The notes beneath the pieces were generated by a model, which worked only from the letters and a program-made list of their open reading frames with translations, was not told where the DNA came from and did no database searches. Shown in pieces: positions 45,705 through 55,963 of a DNA stretch of 64,000 nt (within the stretch, counting starts at the first letter, position 1; every line of letters starts with the position of its first letter). A program made the translations under genes and the position numbers. The stretch lies in NCBI GenBank assembly GCA_945878115.1, contig CAMDVD010000008.1:1-64000 (forward strand), read 5' to 3'. This stretch comes from Chitinophaga pinensis (GTDB taxonomy: Bacteria; Bacteroidota; Bacteroidia; Chitinophagales; Chitinophagaceae).

Positions 45705-46099
45705 GTTTATATTTATTAGATACTAATATTTGTATTTACTATTTGAAAGGAATGTTTCAATTAGATAGGGTCATTCATAAAATTGGTATAGAGAATTGCT
45801 TTATATCCGAAGTTACGGTAGCTGAATTAAAATATGGTGTTGAGAATAGCAAGACACCAGAGGTTATGCGCCCATTAGTCAATGCCCTTATTCCTAAATT
45901 TACAATAATTCCAATTTATGACGCTTTAGATATTTATGCCAAAGAGAAATCACGATTGAGAAAGATTGGTTTGATAATCGATGACTTTGATATACTCATT
46001 GGCGCAACAGCAATTCATCATGGGATGATTGTAGTTACGAATAATACTAATCATCTTAATAGGCTTGAGAATCTTAAAATAGAAGATTGGACAAAGTAA
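45701..46099 (+). CDS. VapC-like PIN-domain toxin
   Basis: This 132-residue PIN RNase has the acidic active site in LLDTNICIYYLKG (Asp7), VTVAELKYGVENS (Glu near 42) and IDDFDILIGATAIHHG (Asp near 96-99), with VVTNNTNHLNRL near the end. The start is TTG at 45701, sharing TTGA with the antitoxin stop, since no ATG occurs before the first catalytic strand. VapC toxins cleave tRNA or rRNA. The gene pair has no visible mobility genes nearby. Confidence 0.92.
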   Translation: MSLYLLDTNICIYYLKGMFQLDRVIHKIGIENCFISEVTVAELKYGVENSKTPEVMRPLVNALIPKFTIIPIYDALDIYAKEKSRLRKIGLIIDDFDILIGATAIHHGMIVVTNNTNHLNRLENLKIEDWTK

Positions 46100-46115
46100 G
46101 GTATTGGTGTAAAAA

Positions 46116-46406
46116 TTAGCTAATTCCCTTCAGCATTTCTTCCAATGCAGCAATATGCTCACGAAATGCCTTCTCTCCGATTTTGGTAATGCAATAGGTT
46201 GTGTTTGTTTTTTTACCCAAAAACCCTTTTTTGATTTTAATATATTTCTGTTCTTCCAATGGCTTGAGATGGGAAGCAAGATTACCATCAGTGATAGAAA
46301 GCATTTCTTTTAAAAAATTAAAATTAACATCCTCATTCACCATCAGTACACTCATGATACCAAGGCGAATTCTATTGTCGAATGCTTTATTTAATTTATC
46401 TATCAA
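46116..46406 (-). CDS. Winged-helix transcriptional regulator
   Basis: The 96-residue protein is a compact winged helix: NRIRLGIMSVLMVNEDVNFNFLKEML (12-37), then the recognition helix DGNLASHLKPLEEQKYIKI (about 40-58) and a beta wing KGFLGKKTNTTYCITKIGEKAF. It matches the HTH_34/ArsR-like 'winged helix DNA-binding' group that often sits with membrane proteins in Bacteroidota. It lies 38 nt downstream of the membrane protein gene, in the same direction, and may repress that operon. Ligand unknown. Confidence 0.88.
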   Translation of the reverse strand: MIDKLNKAFDNRIRLGIMSVLMVNEDVNFNFLKEMLSITDGNLASHLKPLEEQKYIKIKKGFLGKKTNTTYCITKIGEKAFREHIAALEEMLKGIS

Positions 46407-46444
46407 TCTAATGTAGTTTAGGGTGAAGTGAAAAATGTTGGGGA

Positions 46445-47071
46445 TTAATTTCTTTCATATTTCCACCACATGGCAATACCATACACAATATGTAAAACAC
46501 CAAAACCCAAAGTCCATAAAAGTAGCCCATTGGATGGCAAGTACAAATTGATATAACCCAATACTAGCATGCCGTAGCCGAGGTACCGCACTTCACCGAG
46601 TGTATATTTACTGCCATTGACTAAACCTAAGCCGTAGAAGATTAAGCAAGCAGGTGCAACGAATGTATACAAGTTTTCGTCCATTAGTTTTAGGATAAAA
46701 AGACCTCCGATGGCAATAGGCAAGGCTGTATTCCACATGAGTCGTTGGGCGCTTTTACCCCATATAGGCACTTGCTTTTTTTTGCTTTGAAAATAGGTAA
46801 ATAAAAATGCAGATACAAAGGCACAAACAAAAACTGCAATGGCTATATATAATAAGGACAAGTATAAATCATTTGGTGACGCAGAATTTGTAGCATAATC
46901 ATGTAAGTAATAATTCTTTATTTTTTGATTTGCCAAATAAGCGCCAAACAAGGCACAAACTCCTGCAACAATTCCACTCCAACCACTCAGACTAATAAAG
47001 CGACTGCTTCGTTCCATCATTTGTTTGATATCATGTAGTTGTTGTATTGGTTCTGCAGGATGTGAAGACAT
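46445..47071 (-). CDS. Hypothetical six-helix membrane protein
   Basis: This 208-residue protein starts with a short helix (HPAEPIQQLHDIKQMMERSSRF) and then about six transmembrane segments with short loops. No enzymatic motif was found. Pairs of such a protein with a winged-helix regulator are frequent in the phylum, so it may be a small-molecule transporter, a sensor of the envelope state, or just the regulator's target. First gene of a leftward two-gene operon. Confidence 0.75.
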   Translation of the reverse strand: MSSHPAEPIQQLHDIKQMMERSSRFISLSGWSGIVAGVCALFGAYLANQKIKNYYLHDYATNSASPNDLYLSLLYIAIAVFVCAFVSAFLFTYFQSKKKQVPIWGKSAQRLMWNTALPIAIGGLFILKLMDENLYTFVAPACLIFYGLGLVNGSKYTLGEVRYLGYGMLVLGYINLYLPSNGLLLWTLGFGVLHIVYGIAMWWKYERN

Positions 47072-47375
47072 ACGGATTTACTTTGAACCGCAAAGCTAAA
47101 ACTTAAACCCCAAACACAAAATCCCAAATTTTAAAATTCCAAATTCCAAAATATGTACTACTTACTTTCTACTTTCTACTTTTGACTTATGATTCCTTCC
47201 AAATTCTAGATTTATTTTAATTGAGCCTCCAATATTTCAAACCTTGGTGGCTGTGTAAATTTATCTCTTAAAATAATTGTGTAAGGATAAAAAATTATAT
47301 TATGCGAATAAAAAGGAAAATGTAAAAGTTTTTAACCTAAATTTACCCTTCAATTTTAATTTAAAAATTTAAGGC
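47072..47375. other. AT-rich spacer with dispersed short repeats
   Basis: Around 47104-47190 lie words of two dispersed families: AAATCCCAAATTTT...AATTCCAAATTCCAAAA (also at 42555 and 55770-55930 in the other orientation) and ACTTACTTTCTACTTTCTACTTTT (reverse of the AAGTAGAAAGT words at 42300). No gene is seen. The promoter of the giant adhesin must lie at the right end, but no good -7 box was found. Confidence 0.5.
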
Positions 47376-50300
47376 ATGAAAAAAATATCTACCTCATCCA
47401 TTTTCCGCTTACTTAGTATCTCATTTCTTCTACTTCTTATGGTTGTAAAAAGTTATGCTCAATGTAATTTAACCTCAAATAATCCAGGTGGTGGATCTCT
47501 TCTTTTTGCTGGAGCGGCTCCAATTGACAATTGTACTTTTGTTGGTGGGGCACTTAATCAAAAAGGAAATGCAATACTCTATACTGGGCTTACACCAGGT
47601 AATATTTATTCTGTAGGGAATTGTACTTCTATTGGTGGCTTGAATGGAGGAGGAACTGGTACTACAGTTACTGTTTATGATAATGTATCTCTTACGATGA
47701 TACCTGGTGCGTTTGCGAGTTCAGCAGGCATTAATGCAACTGATGGAGTTTGTGTTACTTTTACTTGCCCTTTAGGTGTGACATCTATTCGCGTATTATT
47801 GCACGATAATTTTTGTAATAGTATTACAACAACTGCTACCGGAAATACAATTAGAATAAAATGTCTTTCTTGCTCTTTACCAACTCCTGTAATTCCAAAT
47901 TTAAGCTGTGTGAATTATACAGCACCAGCAAATGGAACAACCAATATCAGCACTAATCCTGCCTTTGGTTGGTCTGCTGTTGGTACAAACACGAGTACCT
48001 TATATGATTTATATTTAGATAATGTTGATGGAACTACTTTATATCAATCTAATTTATCGACTAATACATTTACCATACCAATTTCTACGCCATTATTATG
48101 CGGAACTACCTATACATGGCGAATAATGCCAAAAAACTGTTTTGGACAAGCTACAACGCCAATTACAAATTGTCCAACTAGTAGTTTTACCACTCTAGGA
48201 TCTGCACCTGTAATATGTCCTACACTTTCAGCGCCAACAAATGGATTAACAGGTGTTGCGCAAAACCCGACCATTTCATGGACAGCCGTTTCGGGAGCTA
48301 CATTTTATGATTTATACTTAGATAATGTAAATGGTTCTAATTTATTTCAAGGAAATATTACAACAACTTCATTAGCTCTTTATAGCAGTGCTGGACAATA
48401 TTTTACACCAACTTTAGCCTGCAATACAACGTATTATTGGAAAGTAGTTGCTAAAAATAATTGTGGTGCAACCACTTGTTCTATGACCAATAGTTTTACT
48501 ACAGTAAATGCAGTTCCAGTTTGTGCTGCAATAACTGCACCATTGAATGCAGCAACTGCCCAAAGTACTACACCAACCTTAAGCTGGGCTGCTTCAACAA
48601 ATGCCACGAAATATGATATTTATTTAGATAATTTATCAGGAGCAGCAGCAGCTACTACTTTAATTAAATCGGATTGGAACGGGATTACTTATACCATTCC
48701 TTTCGCATCGCAATTGTTGTGCGGTACATTGTATAGTTGGAGAGTAGTGGCAAAGAATGATTGTGGTGCATCAACTGCTTGCACTGTTAATACTTTTTCA
48801 ACCGCTGCAATAGCTCCCGCTTGCCCAGTTTTAAATGCTCCAACAAATGCCGCGACAGGTGCTGCACTAAATCCTGCTCTAACATGGACTGCAAGTACTG
48901 GAGCCACTTCTTATGATATTTATTTAGATAATGGAACTGGTACCACTTTATTTGAAAGCAATATTCCATTAACTAGTTATACCGTGCCAACAACTCGAAC
49001 ATTATGCGCAGGAGGTACTTATACTTGGAAGGTGATTGCCAAAAATGCTTGCGGCGCTTCCACTGGATGTAGTTCTTTTTCTTTTACAACTGTTAGTAGC
49101 ACACTTGGATGCCCTGTGATGACAGCACCAGTAAACAATGCGGTTGCACAAACTTTAACACCTTCATTAACATGGACATCGGCAACTGGACCAGCAACAT
49201 TATATAATGATATTTATTTAGACAATGGTACAGGTACTACATTGTATGCAGCTAATGTTACTGGGAATACCTTTATTGTATCAAATAATACACCATTGAA
49301 TTGCAATACTACTTATACTTGGAAGGTTGTTGCAAAAAATGCTTGTGGAACTTCAACAGGTTGTAGTACTTTTTCTTTTACAACTTTAAGCACTGCACCA
49401 ACAATTTGTCCTACTTTATCAGTACCAGCCAACGCAGCAAATGTATATACAAAAACACCAGTACTTACTTGGGTGGCATCTACTAATGCTACAGCATATG
49501 ATGTATACTTAGGAATAGGTACTCCTGTACTAGTGGCTACTGTACCTGGTAATGTACTTTCCTATACCGTACCACAAACTAGTGCATTAACATGTGGCTC
49601 TACATATTCTTGGAGAATAGTTCCAAAAAATGCATGTGGCTCGGCTACTACTTGTACTACATCAAATACATTTACAGTAAGTACACCATTTTCAACTTGC
49701 CCTACATTAACGCCAGCAAACGCAGCAACAGCCATTTCAACCACACCATTACTTTCATGGACAGCAGTTGCAGGAGCAGAGTTGTATGATATTTATTTGG
49801 ACAATGCAACTGGTACTACTTTATTCAAGGCCAATATTCCTGCTGCTCAAATAAGCTATAATGTTTTACCTTCTGAGCAATTATTATGTAATACACTTTA
49901 CACTTGGAGAGTTATCGCCAAAAATCAATGCGGACCAGTAGCTAGTTGTCCAGCAAGTACATTTACAATAGTGAATGCAACAGGTGCTTGTGCAACACTT
50001 ACTGCACCTGCGAATAATGCAACTGCCCAATCGATGACACCAACTTTTACTTGGACAGCACCTGCTACACCTAATTTAGCAGTGTCATATGATTTATATT
50101 TAGATGCTGGTTTGGGTGGTACAACTTTCGCAGCAAATATTGGGATATTACCAGGAGCTACCGCACCACAAACATCTTACGCATGGCCAACTAGTAGTCC
50201 TTTATTGTGTAACACAGTCTATACATGGCGCATTGTACCACGTTTTTGTGGTAACGTACAACAAGCAGTTACTGCATGTCCTACAACATTTACATTTACT

Positions 50301-53300
50301 ACAGTGAGTCCAGCGGTGGCAACTGTAACTTCTTCTATTCCGGTTGCAGGTCTTTGTGGAAGTAGCAAAGTAACATTGACGGCAACAGGAGCAACACCAC
50401 AACCAGGTGTTACTTATCAGTGGTTAGAATCATCTAGTCCAAGCGGTCCATTTGTTCCATCTACTTCAGGCTTCGGTATGAATACAACCGTATATCAACC
50501 AGCATTAACAACTTCTACCATTTATTATCAATTCAAAACTACAGCTAATAATCCTGGAACTTGCTCACCTGCAATTTCAGCTACATATACAGTGGCTGTA
50601 GGCGCTGCACCAACTGCTCCAATAGCAAACAATAGTATTCAATGTGGCCCTGGAATTCCAACCGCTTCTGTTACTTCAACTGCAGGTGCTTCAGGAACAG
50701 GACAAATGTATTGGTATTCAGCACCATCTGGTGGAACATTAGTGCAAGGACCACCAGTAAGTGGGCCAGGATATAATACATTCCAAACTTCTATCAGTAC
50801 AACTCAAAATTATTTCGTTTCAGAAAATAGTGTTAATGGTTGTCCAAGCCCTAGAACACAAGTTACTGCTTCAGTAGGTCAATTACCAATACTGACTACA
50901 ACACAAACACCATCTGGTATTCAATGTTATGGTGTACCAATTACTTTGCATGCAACTGGTGCAAGTACTTATTTATGGAATGGCAATGCCACTACTGTTT
51001 TGGGTGATACTACATTTTCAAATGGACCTCCAGGTACTTATACCGTAACTGGTACGGATGCAATAGGTTGTTCATCAACTAAAACGATAACGGTTGCATT
51101 ACATCCATTGGTAGTTAATACGACAACTAATGCAAGTCCAGCTACTTTTTGTATTGGGAACAGTACAAGTTTGACAGGTTCATCTGCTCCTATTTGTGGT
51201 GGAAGTCTTACAACATTTGCAGGCATTTATGCACCAGCCAATTGGATATTTAGTTTAACCAATTCAAATGGTACAGTGAATACAGGAAGCGCACCAACAA
51301 GTATTACCATGACTTCGGGTACAAATAATAATGCGGCAGGTAATCCAGGAACAACAAATTATGCAATGACCTTTGGATGCGCTGGTACTGTGAGTTTCAA
51401 CTGGTCTTATTCAACGCCTGATTTACCACCATTTGACTATCCACAGTATACAATTAATGGAGGTGCTCCAGTTGTTTTCCCTGGTTTTAATTTAGGCGGT
51501 GCAACGGTACAAAGTGGATCTGCTTCTATTAGCGTTCCGGCAGGTGGAACATTAACTTTGCAGGCTTATACAGCAGATAATGACCTTTCACCATGTTCGA
51601 TTACGGTCAGTGGTTTTTCAGGGCCTAACGCGCCAATTAGTAGTTCAGTGAGTATTTGGACTGCAGCAACAGGTGGTTCGAATTTAGGAACGCCACCCTT
51701 AACAGTAACTCCATTAACATCTGGCACGGTTACTTATTACGCTTCCTTTACAGCGAGTAATACAGGTTGTACAAACCCAACAAGAGTTCCAATTGCATTA
51801 ACTGTAAATGCATTGCCAACGGTAACTTCAACTCCGGCAGCGCCTAATGTTTGTGCAGGTTCTAGCTTGACATTGAATGGAGGCGGTGCAGATTCCTATA
51901 CATGGACAGGTGGTATAACAAATAATACTTCATTTATTCCAAGTGGAACAGCAACCTATACTGTAACTGGTGTTGATGCAAATTCTTGTTCGAATACAAC
52001 TACGGTTTTAGTAACTCTTAGTTCATTACCAACAGTTACAGCAACGCCTGCAACAAGCACTGCTTGTGAAAATTCAAACGTGACTTTAGCAGGTGGTGGT
52101 GCTTCAACCTATTCTTGGACTGGTGGTATTACAGATAATACTCCATTCACTGCAAGCACAACGACTACTTATACAGTAACTGGTACAGATGCTAATTTAT
52201 GTTCTGCAACAGCAACTGCTGTATTGAATGTAAATCCTGCACCTTCCTTATCGGTTTTACCTTCTTCTTCTGTAAGTGTTTGTGATGGCTTGTCTACCAT
52301 GTTATCTGGAAATGGTGCCGATACCTATTCATGGACAGGTGGTATAAGTGATGCAACCGCATTCACACCTACTTCAACTACAACATATACTGTTACAGGT
52401 ACGAATACAGGTACAGGTTGTACAAATACAACCATAGCTACAGTAACAGTTAATCCAATTCCAACATTAGGTACAACCAATGCAAATCCAAGCACGGTTT
52501 GTTTTGGAATACCTACACTTTTAAGCTATTCGGATGCAGCACAAATTACCAATTGGTATACAGCAGCCTCTGCTGGAACTAATGTAGGTACTGGAACTAC
52601 ATTAAATCTTACACCAAGCACTTCTGGTTCATTAAATTATTATGCAGAAGTATCGGATGCAGTAACTGGTTGTGTAAATACAAATCGTGTCGCTACTGCA
52701 GTAACTGTAAATGCATTACCTAATGTAACTGCTACCCCTTCTATCCAGGGTGTTTGTGAAAATAATATGGCTAACATCGTGGGAGGTGGTGCTACATCCT
52801 ATTCATGGACTGGTGGTATCAACGACAATACACCTTTTGTAGTCACTGGATCTAATACCTATACCGTAACTGGTACTGATGGTAATAACTGTCAAAACAC
52901 AGCGACAGCAGTAGTTACAATGAATGCTTTACCTATTGTAGGTGCATCTGCAACTCCTTCTAGTTTATGTATTAATTCATTAGCAGTATTAAATGGTAGT
53001 GGTGCGGCAACGTATTCATGGACTGGAGGCGCAATGGATAATGCACCTTTTGTAGCGACTTCAACAACAACTTATACAGTAACTGGTACGGATGTGAATA
53101 CCTGTACTGCTACAAGCGTAGTTACTGTAAGTGTAAATGCGGCTTCTGGTGTATTAGCATTAGCTAGCTCTGGAAATTCTTCTTCTAATACAGGTAATTC
53201 AAATCAATCACAAACTCAACCTGATGGTACCTCTGTAGATTATTATGATGCTAGTTGTAATTTAATATCCAATGTGAATGATGGTTCTGGTGGTAATATT

Positions 53301-54245
53301 CTTGGTAATACAGTCAGCAATGTAACTGTAGATGCAACCGTAAATAATTATAATGGTCAACCTTACGTTCGTCGTTGGTATCAAATCACACCAACAAATA
53401 ATGGTCCTGCAACTATTACATTATATTTAACGCAAGATGATTTCGATGATTATAATGCAGCAAATGGTGCATTCCCAGACTTGCCAACTTCAGGCAGTAA
53501 CAGTGATCCAAATATTTCTGCTATTCGTGTGTCTAAAGTAGATGGTATATTAGGTTCTGGAACCCCAACTGTAATTATGCCTACTGCTGTTAACTGGAAT
53601 GGAAATTATTGGGAAATTACATTCCCAGTAGCAAGCTTTAGTCAATTCTATTTCCATGCAGCTAACCCACTAAATTCAGCACTTCCAGTAAATATCACGA
53701 GCTTCACTGGTGAAAAATCAGCAACAAGTGATTTATTGAATTGGAACACAAGTAGTGAGCAAAACAATGCATACTTTAATTTGCAACATAGTACAGATGG
53801 TACACATTTTACATTATTAGATAAAGTGAATACAAAAGCAGTGCATGGCAATAGTAATTTACCATTGCAATATGCATACGAACATAAAACGCCAACATTA
53901 GGTCATAATTACTATCGTTTAGAACAAGTAGATATTGATGGTAAAGCATCAATACATCAAAAAATAGTAGACTTGATATGGGCTGCAAATGGCAGTACGG
54001 TAAGCATTTATCCTAATCCAACACAGGATGTATTGCAAATAGATTTGTATACGGTGAAAGAACAAAATACGACGATTAAAATCATGGATATGAGTGGTCG
54101 TATTATTAAACAAGTACAAGCTAAATCTATAAAAGGATTGAATAATTTGAGCATCAGCTTAGGCGAATTTGCAAATGGTGTTTATACAGTGCAAATATTT
54201 GAAAATAACCAATTAACGCAAGTTAGTAAAGTGAATAAAAACTAA
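47376..54245 (+). CDS. Giant T9SS-secreted adhesin with two repeat types
   Basis: The 2289-residue protein has a signal peptide (1-29), an N-terminal domain (30-165), eight fibronectin/Ig-like repeats of about 95-100 residues (about 175-1000; each with YD[IL]YLDN, L-C-x-T-x-Y-[TS]-W-[RK] and a KNxCG motif), Ig-like units (1000-1480), five short repeats of about 70 residues (CxxxxxxLxGxGAxxYSWTGGI...TYTVTGTD), then a linker (about 2105-2200) with NITSFTGEKSATSDLLNW and a type A T9SS sorting domain (about 2210-2289: SIYPNPTQDVLQI, GVYTVQIFENN). It should be exported by T9SS and anchored at the surface as an adhesin. Base composition is richer than in the surrounding genes because of the Ala/Thr/Gly repeats. 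Confidence 0.92.
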   Translation: MKKISTSSIFRLLSISFLLLLMVVKSYAQCNLTSNNPGGGSLLFAGAAPIDNCTFVGGALNQKGNAILYTGLTPGNIYSVGNCTSIGGLNGGGTGTTVTVYDNVSLTMIPGAFASSAGINATDGVCVTFTCPLGVTSIRVLLHDNFCNSITTTATGNTIRIKCLSCSLPTPVIPNLSCVNYTAPANGTTNISTNPAFGWSAVGTNTSTLYDLYLDNVDGTTLYQSNLSTNTFTIPISTPLLCGTTYTWRIMPKNCFGQATTPITNCPTSSFTTLGSAPVICPTLSAPTNGLTGVAQNPTISWTAVSGATFYDLYLDNVNGSNLFQGNITTTSLALYSSAGQYFTPTLACNTTYYWKVVAKNNCGATTCSMTNSFTTVNAVPVCAAITAPLNAATAQSTTPTLSWAASTNATKYDIYLDNLSGAAAATTLIKSDWNGITYTIPFASQLLCGTLYSWRVVAKNDCGASTACTVNTFSTAAIAPACPVLNAPTNAATGAALNPALTWTASTGATSYDIYLDNGTGTTLFESNIPLTSYTVPTTRTLCAGGTYTWKVIAKNACGASTGCSSFSFTTVSSTLGCPVMTAPVNNAVAQTLTPSLTWTSATGPATLYNDIYLDNGTGTTLYAANVTGNTFIVSNNTPLNCNTTYTWKVVAKNACGTSTGCSTFSFTTLSTAPTICPTLSVPANAANVYTKTPVLTWVASTNATAYDVYLGIGTPVLVATVPGNVLSYTVPQTSALTCGSTYSWRIVPKNACGSATTCTTSNTFTVSTPFSTCPTLTPANAATAISTTPLLSWTAVAGAELYDIYLDNATGTTLFKANIPAAQISYNVLPSEQLLCNTLYTWRVIAKNQCGPVASCPASTFTIVNATGACATLTAPANNATAQSMTPTFTWTAPATPNLAVSYDLYLDAGLGGTTFAANIGILPGATAPQTSYAWPTSSPLLCNTVYTWRIVPRFCGNVQQAVTACPTTFTFTTVSPAVATVTSSIPVAGLCGSSKVTLTATGATPQPGVTYQWLESSSPSGPFVPSTSGFGMNTTVYQPALTTSTIYYQFKTTANNPGTCSPAISATYTVAVGAAPTAPIANNSIQCGPGIPTASVTSTAGASGTGQMYWYSAPSGGTLVQGPPVSGPGYNTFQTSISTTQNYFVSENSVNGCPSPRTQVTASVGQLPILTTTQTPSGIQCYGVPITLHATGASTYLWNGNATTVLGDTTFSNGPPGTYTVTGTDAIGCSSTKTITVALHPLVVNTTTNASPATFCIGNSTSLTGSSAPICGGSLTTFAGIYAPANWIFSLTNSNGTVNTGSAPTSITMTSGTNNNAAGNPGTTNYAMTFGCAGTVSFNWSYSTPDLPPFDYPQYTINGGAPVVFPGFNLGGATVQSGSASISVPAGGTLTLQAYTADNDLSPCSITVSGFSGPNAPISSSVSIWTAATGGSNLGTPPLTVTPLTSGTVTYYASFTASNTGCTNPTRVPIALTVNALPTVTSTPAAPNVCAGSSLTLNGGGADSYTWTGGITNNTSFIPSGTATYTVTGVDANSCSNTTTVLVTLSSLPTVTATPATSTACENSNVTLAGGGASTYSWTGGITDNTPFTASTTTTYTVTGTDANLCSATATAVLNVNPAPSLSVLPSSSVSVCDGLSTMLSGNGADTYSWTGGISDATAFTPTSTTTYTVTGTNTGTGCTNTTIATVTVNPIPTLGTTNANPSTVCFGIPTLLSYSDAAQITNWYTAASAGTNVGTGTTLNLTPSTSGSLNYYAEVSDAVTGCVNTNRVATAVTVNALPNVTATPSIQGVCENNMANIVGGGATSYSWTGGINDNTPFVVTGSNTYTVTGTDGNNCQNTATAVVTMNALPIVGASATPSSLCINSLAVLNGSGAATYSWTGGAMDNAPFVATSTTTYTVTGTDVNTCTATSVVTVSVNAASGVLALASSGNSSSNTGNSNQSQTQPDGTSVDYYDASCNLISNVNDGSGGNILGNTVSNVTVDATVNNYNGQPYVRRWYQITPTNNGPATITLYLTQDDFDDYNAANGAFPDLPTSGSNSDPNISAIRVSKVDGILGSGTPTVIMPTAVNWNGNYWEITFPVASFSQFYFHAANPLNSALPVNITSFTGEKSATSDLLNWNTSSEQNNAYFNLQHSTDGTHFTLLDKVNTKAVHGNSNLPLQYAYEHKTPTLGHNYYRLEQVDIDGKASIHQKIVDLIWAANGSTVSIYPNPTQDVLQIDLYTVKEQNTTIKIMDMSGRIIKQVQAKSIKGLNNLSISLGEFANGVYTVQIFENNQLTQVSKVNKN

Positions 54246-54262
54246 TCAAGCGCTGTCAAAAT

Positions 54263-54298
54263 AAAAATCCCTGTCTATGTTTGTAGACAGGGATTTTT
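54263..54298 (+). terminator. Intrinsic terminator of the adhesin gene
   Basis: Arms 54263-54277 and 54284-54298 pair perfectly over 15 bp around TGTTTG, with A-rich 5' and T-rich 3' flanks, so it can work in both directions between the adhesin and the convergent thrC gene. Confidence 0.9.
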
Positions 54299-54429
54299 TT
54301 TAGGTGGTATGGAAAATCTAAGGTTATACCGATGTGCAATAATAGATAGACTATCCTTTATTCAATCGGCATAATACCAGCGAAGATTTATAAATAGCCC
54401 TTTGGTCTATTTTATACATCAAGATGGTA

Positions 54430-55725
54430 TTATAAACTATATAAAATTACTTTTAGTTCATCATCATTTGCTTCAATACAAATATTTTTTTTCTCGGCAC
54501 CAAATAAATGTTGAACAGAAACAGGAACCTCAATAGCCTGATGAATCAATGGTTCTACCGATGGCTTAAATTTAATAGGATGTGCGGTTTCTAAAATAAT
54601 TCCTTTTTTGTTTGGATGCAAGGCTAAGTATTTTTCTAATCCAGCATAGGCAACCGCACCATGTGGATCCAGAATATACTGCTCTTGTTCAAATACTTTT
54701 TGCAAGGTTGCTTTTGTAGAGGCTTCATCAATAGATGCAGCAAATACATTTTTTTTGATGCTTGCGTAATCCTGTTTATACATTTCAAAGAGTCTGGGAA
54801 TATTGCTTGGATTGCCAACATCCATTGCATTCGATATAGTGGCTATAGATGGTTTAGCATGATAAGTTCCAGAAACATAATAATCGTAAAATGCATCATT
54901 GCTATTGCATGCAGCTACAAATATATCTGTAGGCAAGCCAGATAAACGAGCTAAAATACCAGCACAAATATTGCCAAAATTTCCACTGGGTACTGCAAAT
55001 ACGGGAGGGCCATCATGCTGCCATTGTTGCATGGCAAAAGCATAATAGAATTGTTGTGAAAGCCAACGCGCAATATTAATAGAATTGGCAGAGGATAAAA
55101 TCATGTGTTGATTCAAAGCGGTATCGGCAAAAGCAGTTTTGACCATGCGTTGGCAATCATCAAAATCGCCTTTCACTTCCAATGCAAGAATATTATGACC
55201 TAAAGTAGTAAGTTGCAATTCTTGAATTTCACTTACTTTTTGTGAAGGATATAAAATGACAACTTGTGTATTTTCAACCTGCAAAAAACTATTGGCAACA
55301 GCGCCTCCTGTATCACCTGAAGTAGCTACAAGTATGGTTGTTTTTTGTTTGTCTTCTTGACAAAAATATTGAAGACATCGACTTAAAAATCGAGCACCAA
55401 CATCTTTAAATGCCAGTGTGGGCCCATGAAATAACTCTAAGGAATAGATTGACTCTGTTATTGGAACCAATGGGAAATCAAAATTGACTGTTTCGGCACA
55501 AATACCCATCAACACATCCTTTGGAATGCAATCACCAACATAGGGACTTATTATTTCAAAGGCTAATTCTTCTTTGGAATAGGATTTGAAATGTTCTAAA
55601 AAGTGCGGCGAGAATAATGGGATTTGCTCTGGAAAATAAAGACCTTTATCCGGTGCAAGTCCTTGTATGACTGCCTCTTTAAAATTTACGGGAACAGAAT
55701 TTTTGGATGTACTATAATAAAGCAT
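54430..55725 (-). CDS. thrC: Threonine synthase
   Basis: ThrC converts phosphohomoserine to threonine with PLP. The 431 residues show GLYFPEQIP (28-36), LELFHGPTLAFKDVGARF with Schiff-base Lys107, TSGDTGGAV near 135, the phosphate loop SANSINIARW and AVPSGNFGN. These fit the shorter, bacterial threonine synthase group. It is monocistronic and convergent with the adhesin. thrA and thrB are not in the window. Confidence 0.95.
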   Translation of the reverse strand: MLYYSTSKNSVPVNFKEAVIQGLAPDKGLYFPEQIPLFSPHFLEHFKSYSKEELAFEIISPYVGDCIPKDVLMGICAETVNFDFPLVPITESIYSLELFHGPTLAFKDVGARFLSRCLQYFCQEDKQKTTILVATSGDTGGAVANSFLQVENTQVVILYPSQKVSEIQELQLTTLGHNILALEVKGDFDDCQRMVKTAFADTALNQHMILSSANSINIARWLSQQFYYAFAMQQWQHDGPPVFAVPSGNFGNICAGILARLSGLPTDIFVAACNSNDAFYDYYVSGTYHAKPSIATISNAMDVGNPSNIPRLFEMYKQDYASIKKNVFAASIDEASTKATLQKVFEQEQYILDPHGAVAYAGLEKYLALHPNKKGIILETAHPIKFKPSVEPLIHQAIEVPVSVQHLFGAEKKNICIEANDDELKVILYSL

Positions 55726-55877
55726 GCAACAATAATTAAAGGCGTAATACTACAAAGAATTAAGGAGCAAATTAGAATTTGGGATTGTATAATTTGGGAT
55801 TTCCTGTCGAGTTCCATTTTAGAATTTGATTACTGTATTCATCTTTTGGAATTTGGGATTTAAAATTTTGGAATTTG

Positions 55878-55932
55878 TTTTGGAATTTCTTATGGAATTT
55901 CCGCTTCGGAAATTCAGTAAGAAATTCCAAAA
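55878..55932. repeat. Long AT-rich inverted repeat before the caspase-like gene
   Basis: Arms 55878-55903 and 55907-55932 pair over 26 positions with one mismatch and one G-T, around a 3-nt loop. The arms are built from GGAATTT/AAATTCC words. It lies 31 nt upstream of ATG 55964, so it could fold in the 5' leader. Confidence 0.7.
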
Positions 55933-55963
55933 GATGATTACTTTTACGAGATTAATTTTTCGC

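Noticed and set aside
48689-51226. Several open frames on either strand inside the adhesin gene
   Set aside because: They mirror the repeats of the real gene and have no signal, RBS or family resemblance.
54263-54298. Riboswitch before thrC
   Set aside because: The hairpin is downstream of both convergent genes, so it is a terminator, not a leader element.
55826-55963. Longer N-terminus for the caspase-like protein
   Set aside because: The extension is encoded by AT-rich simple repeats and would bury a clean signal peptide starting at 55964.
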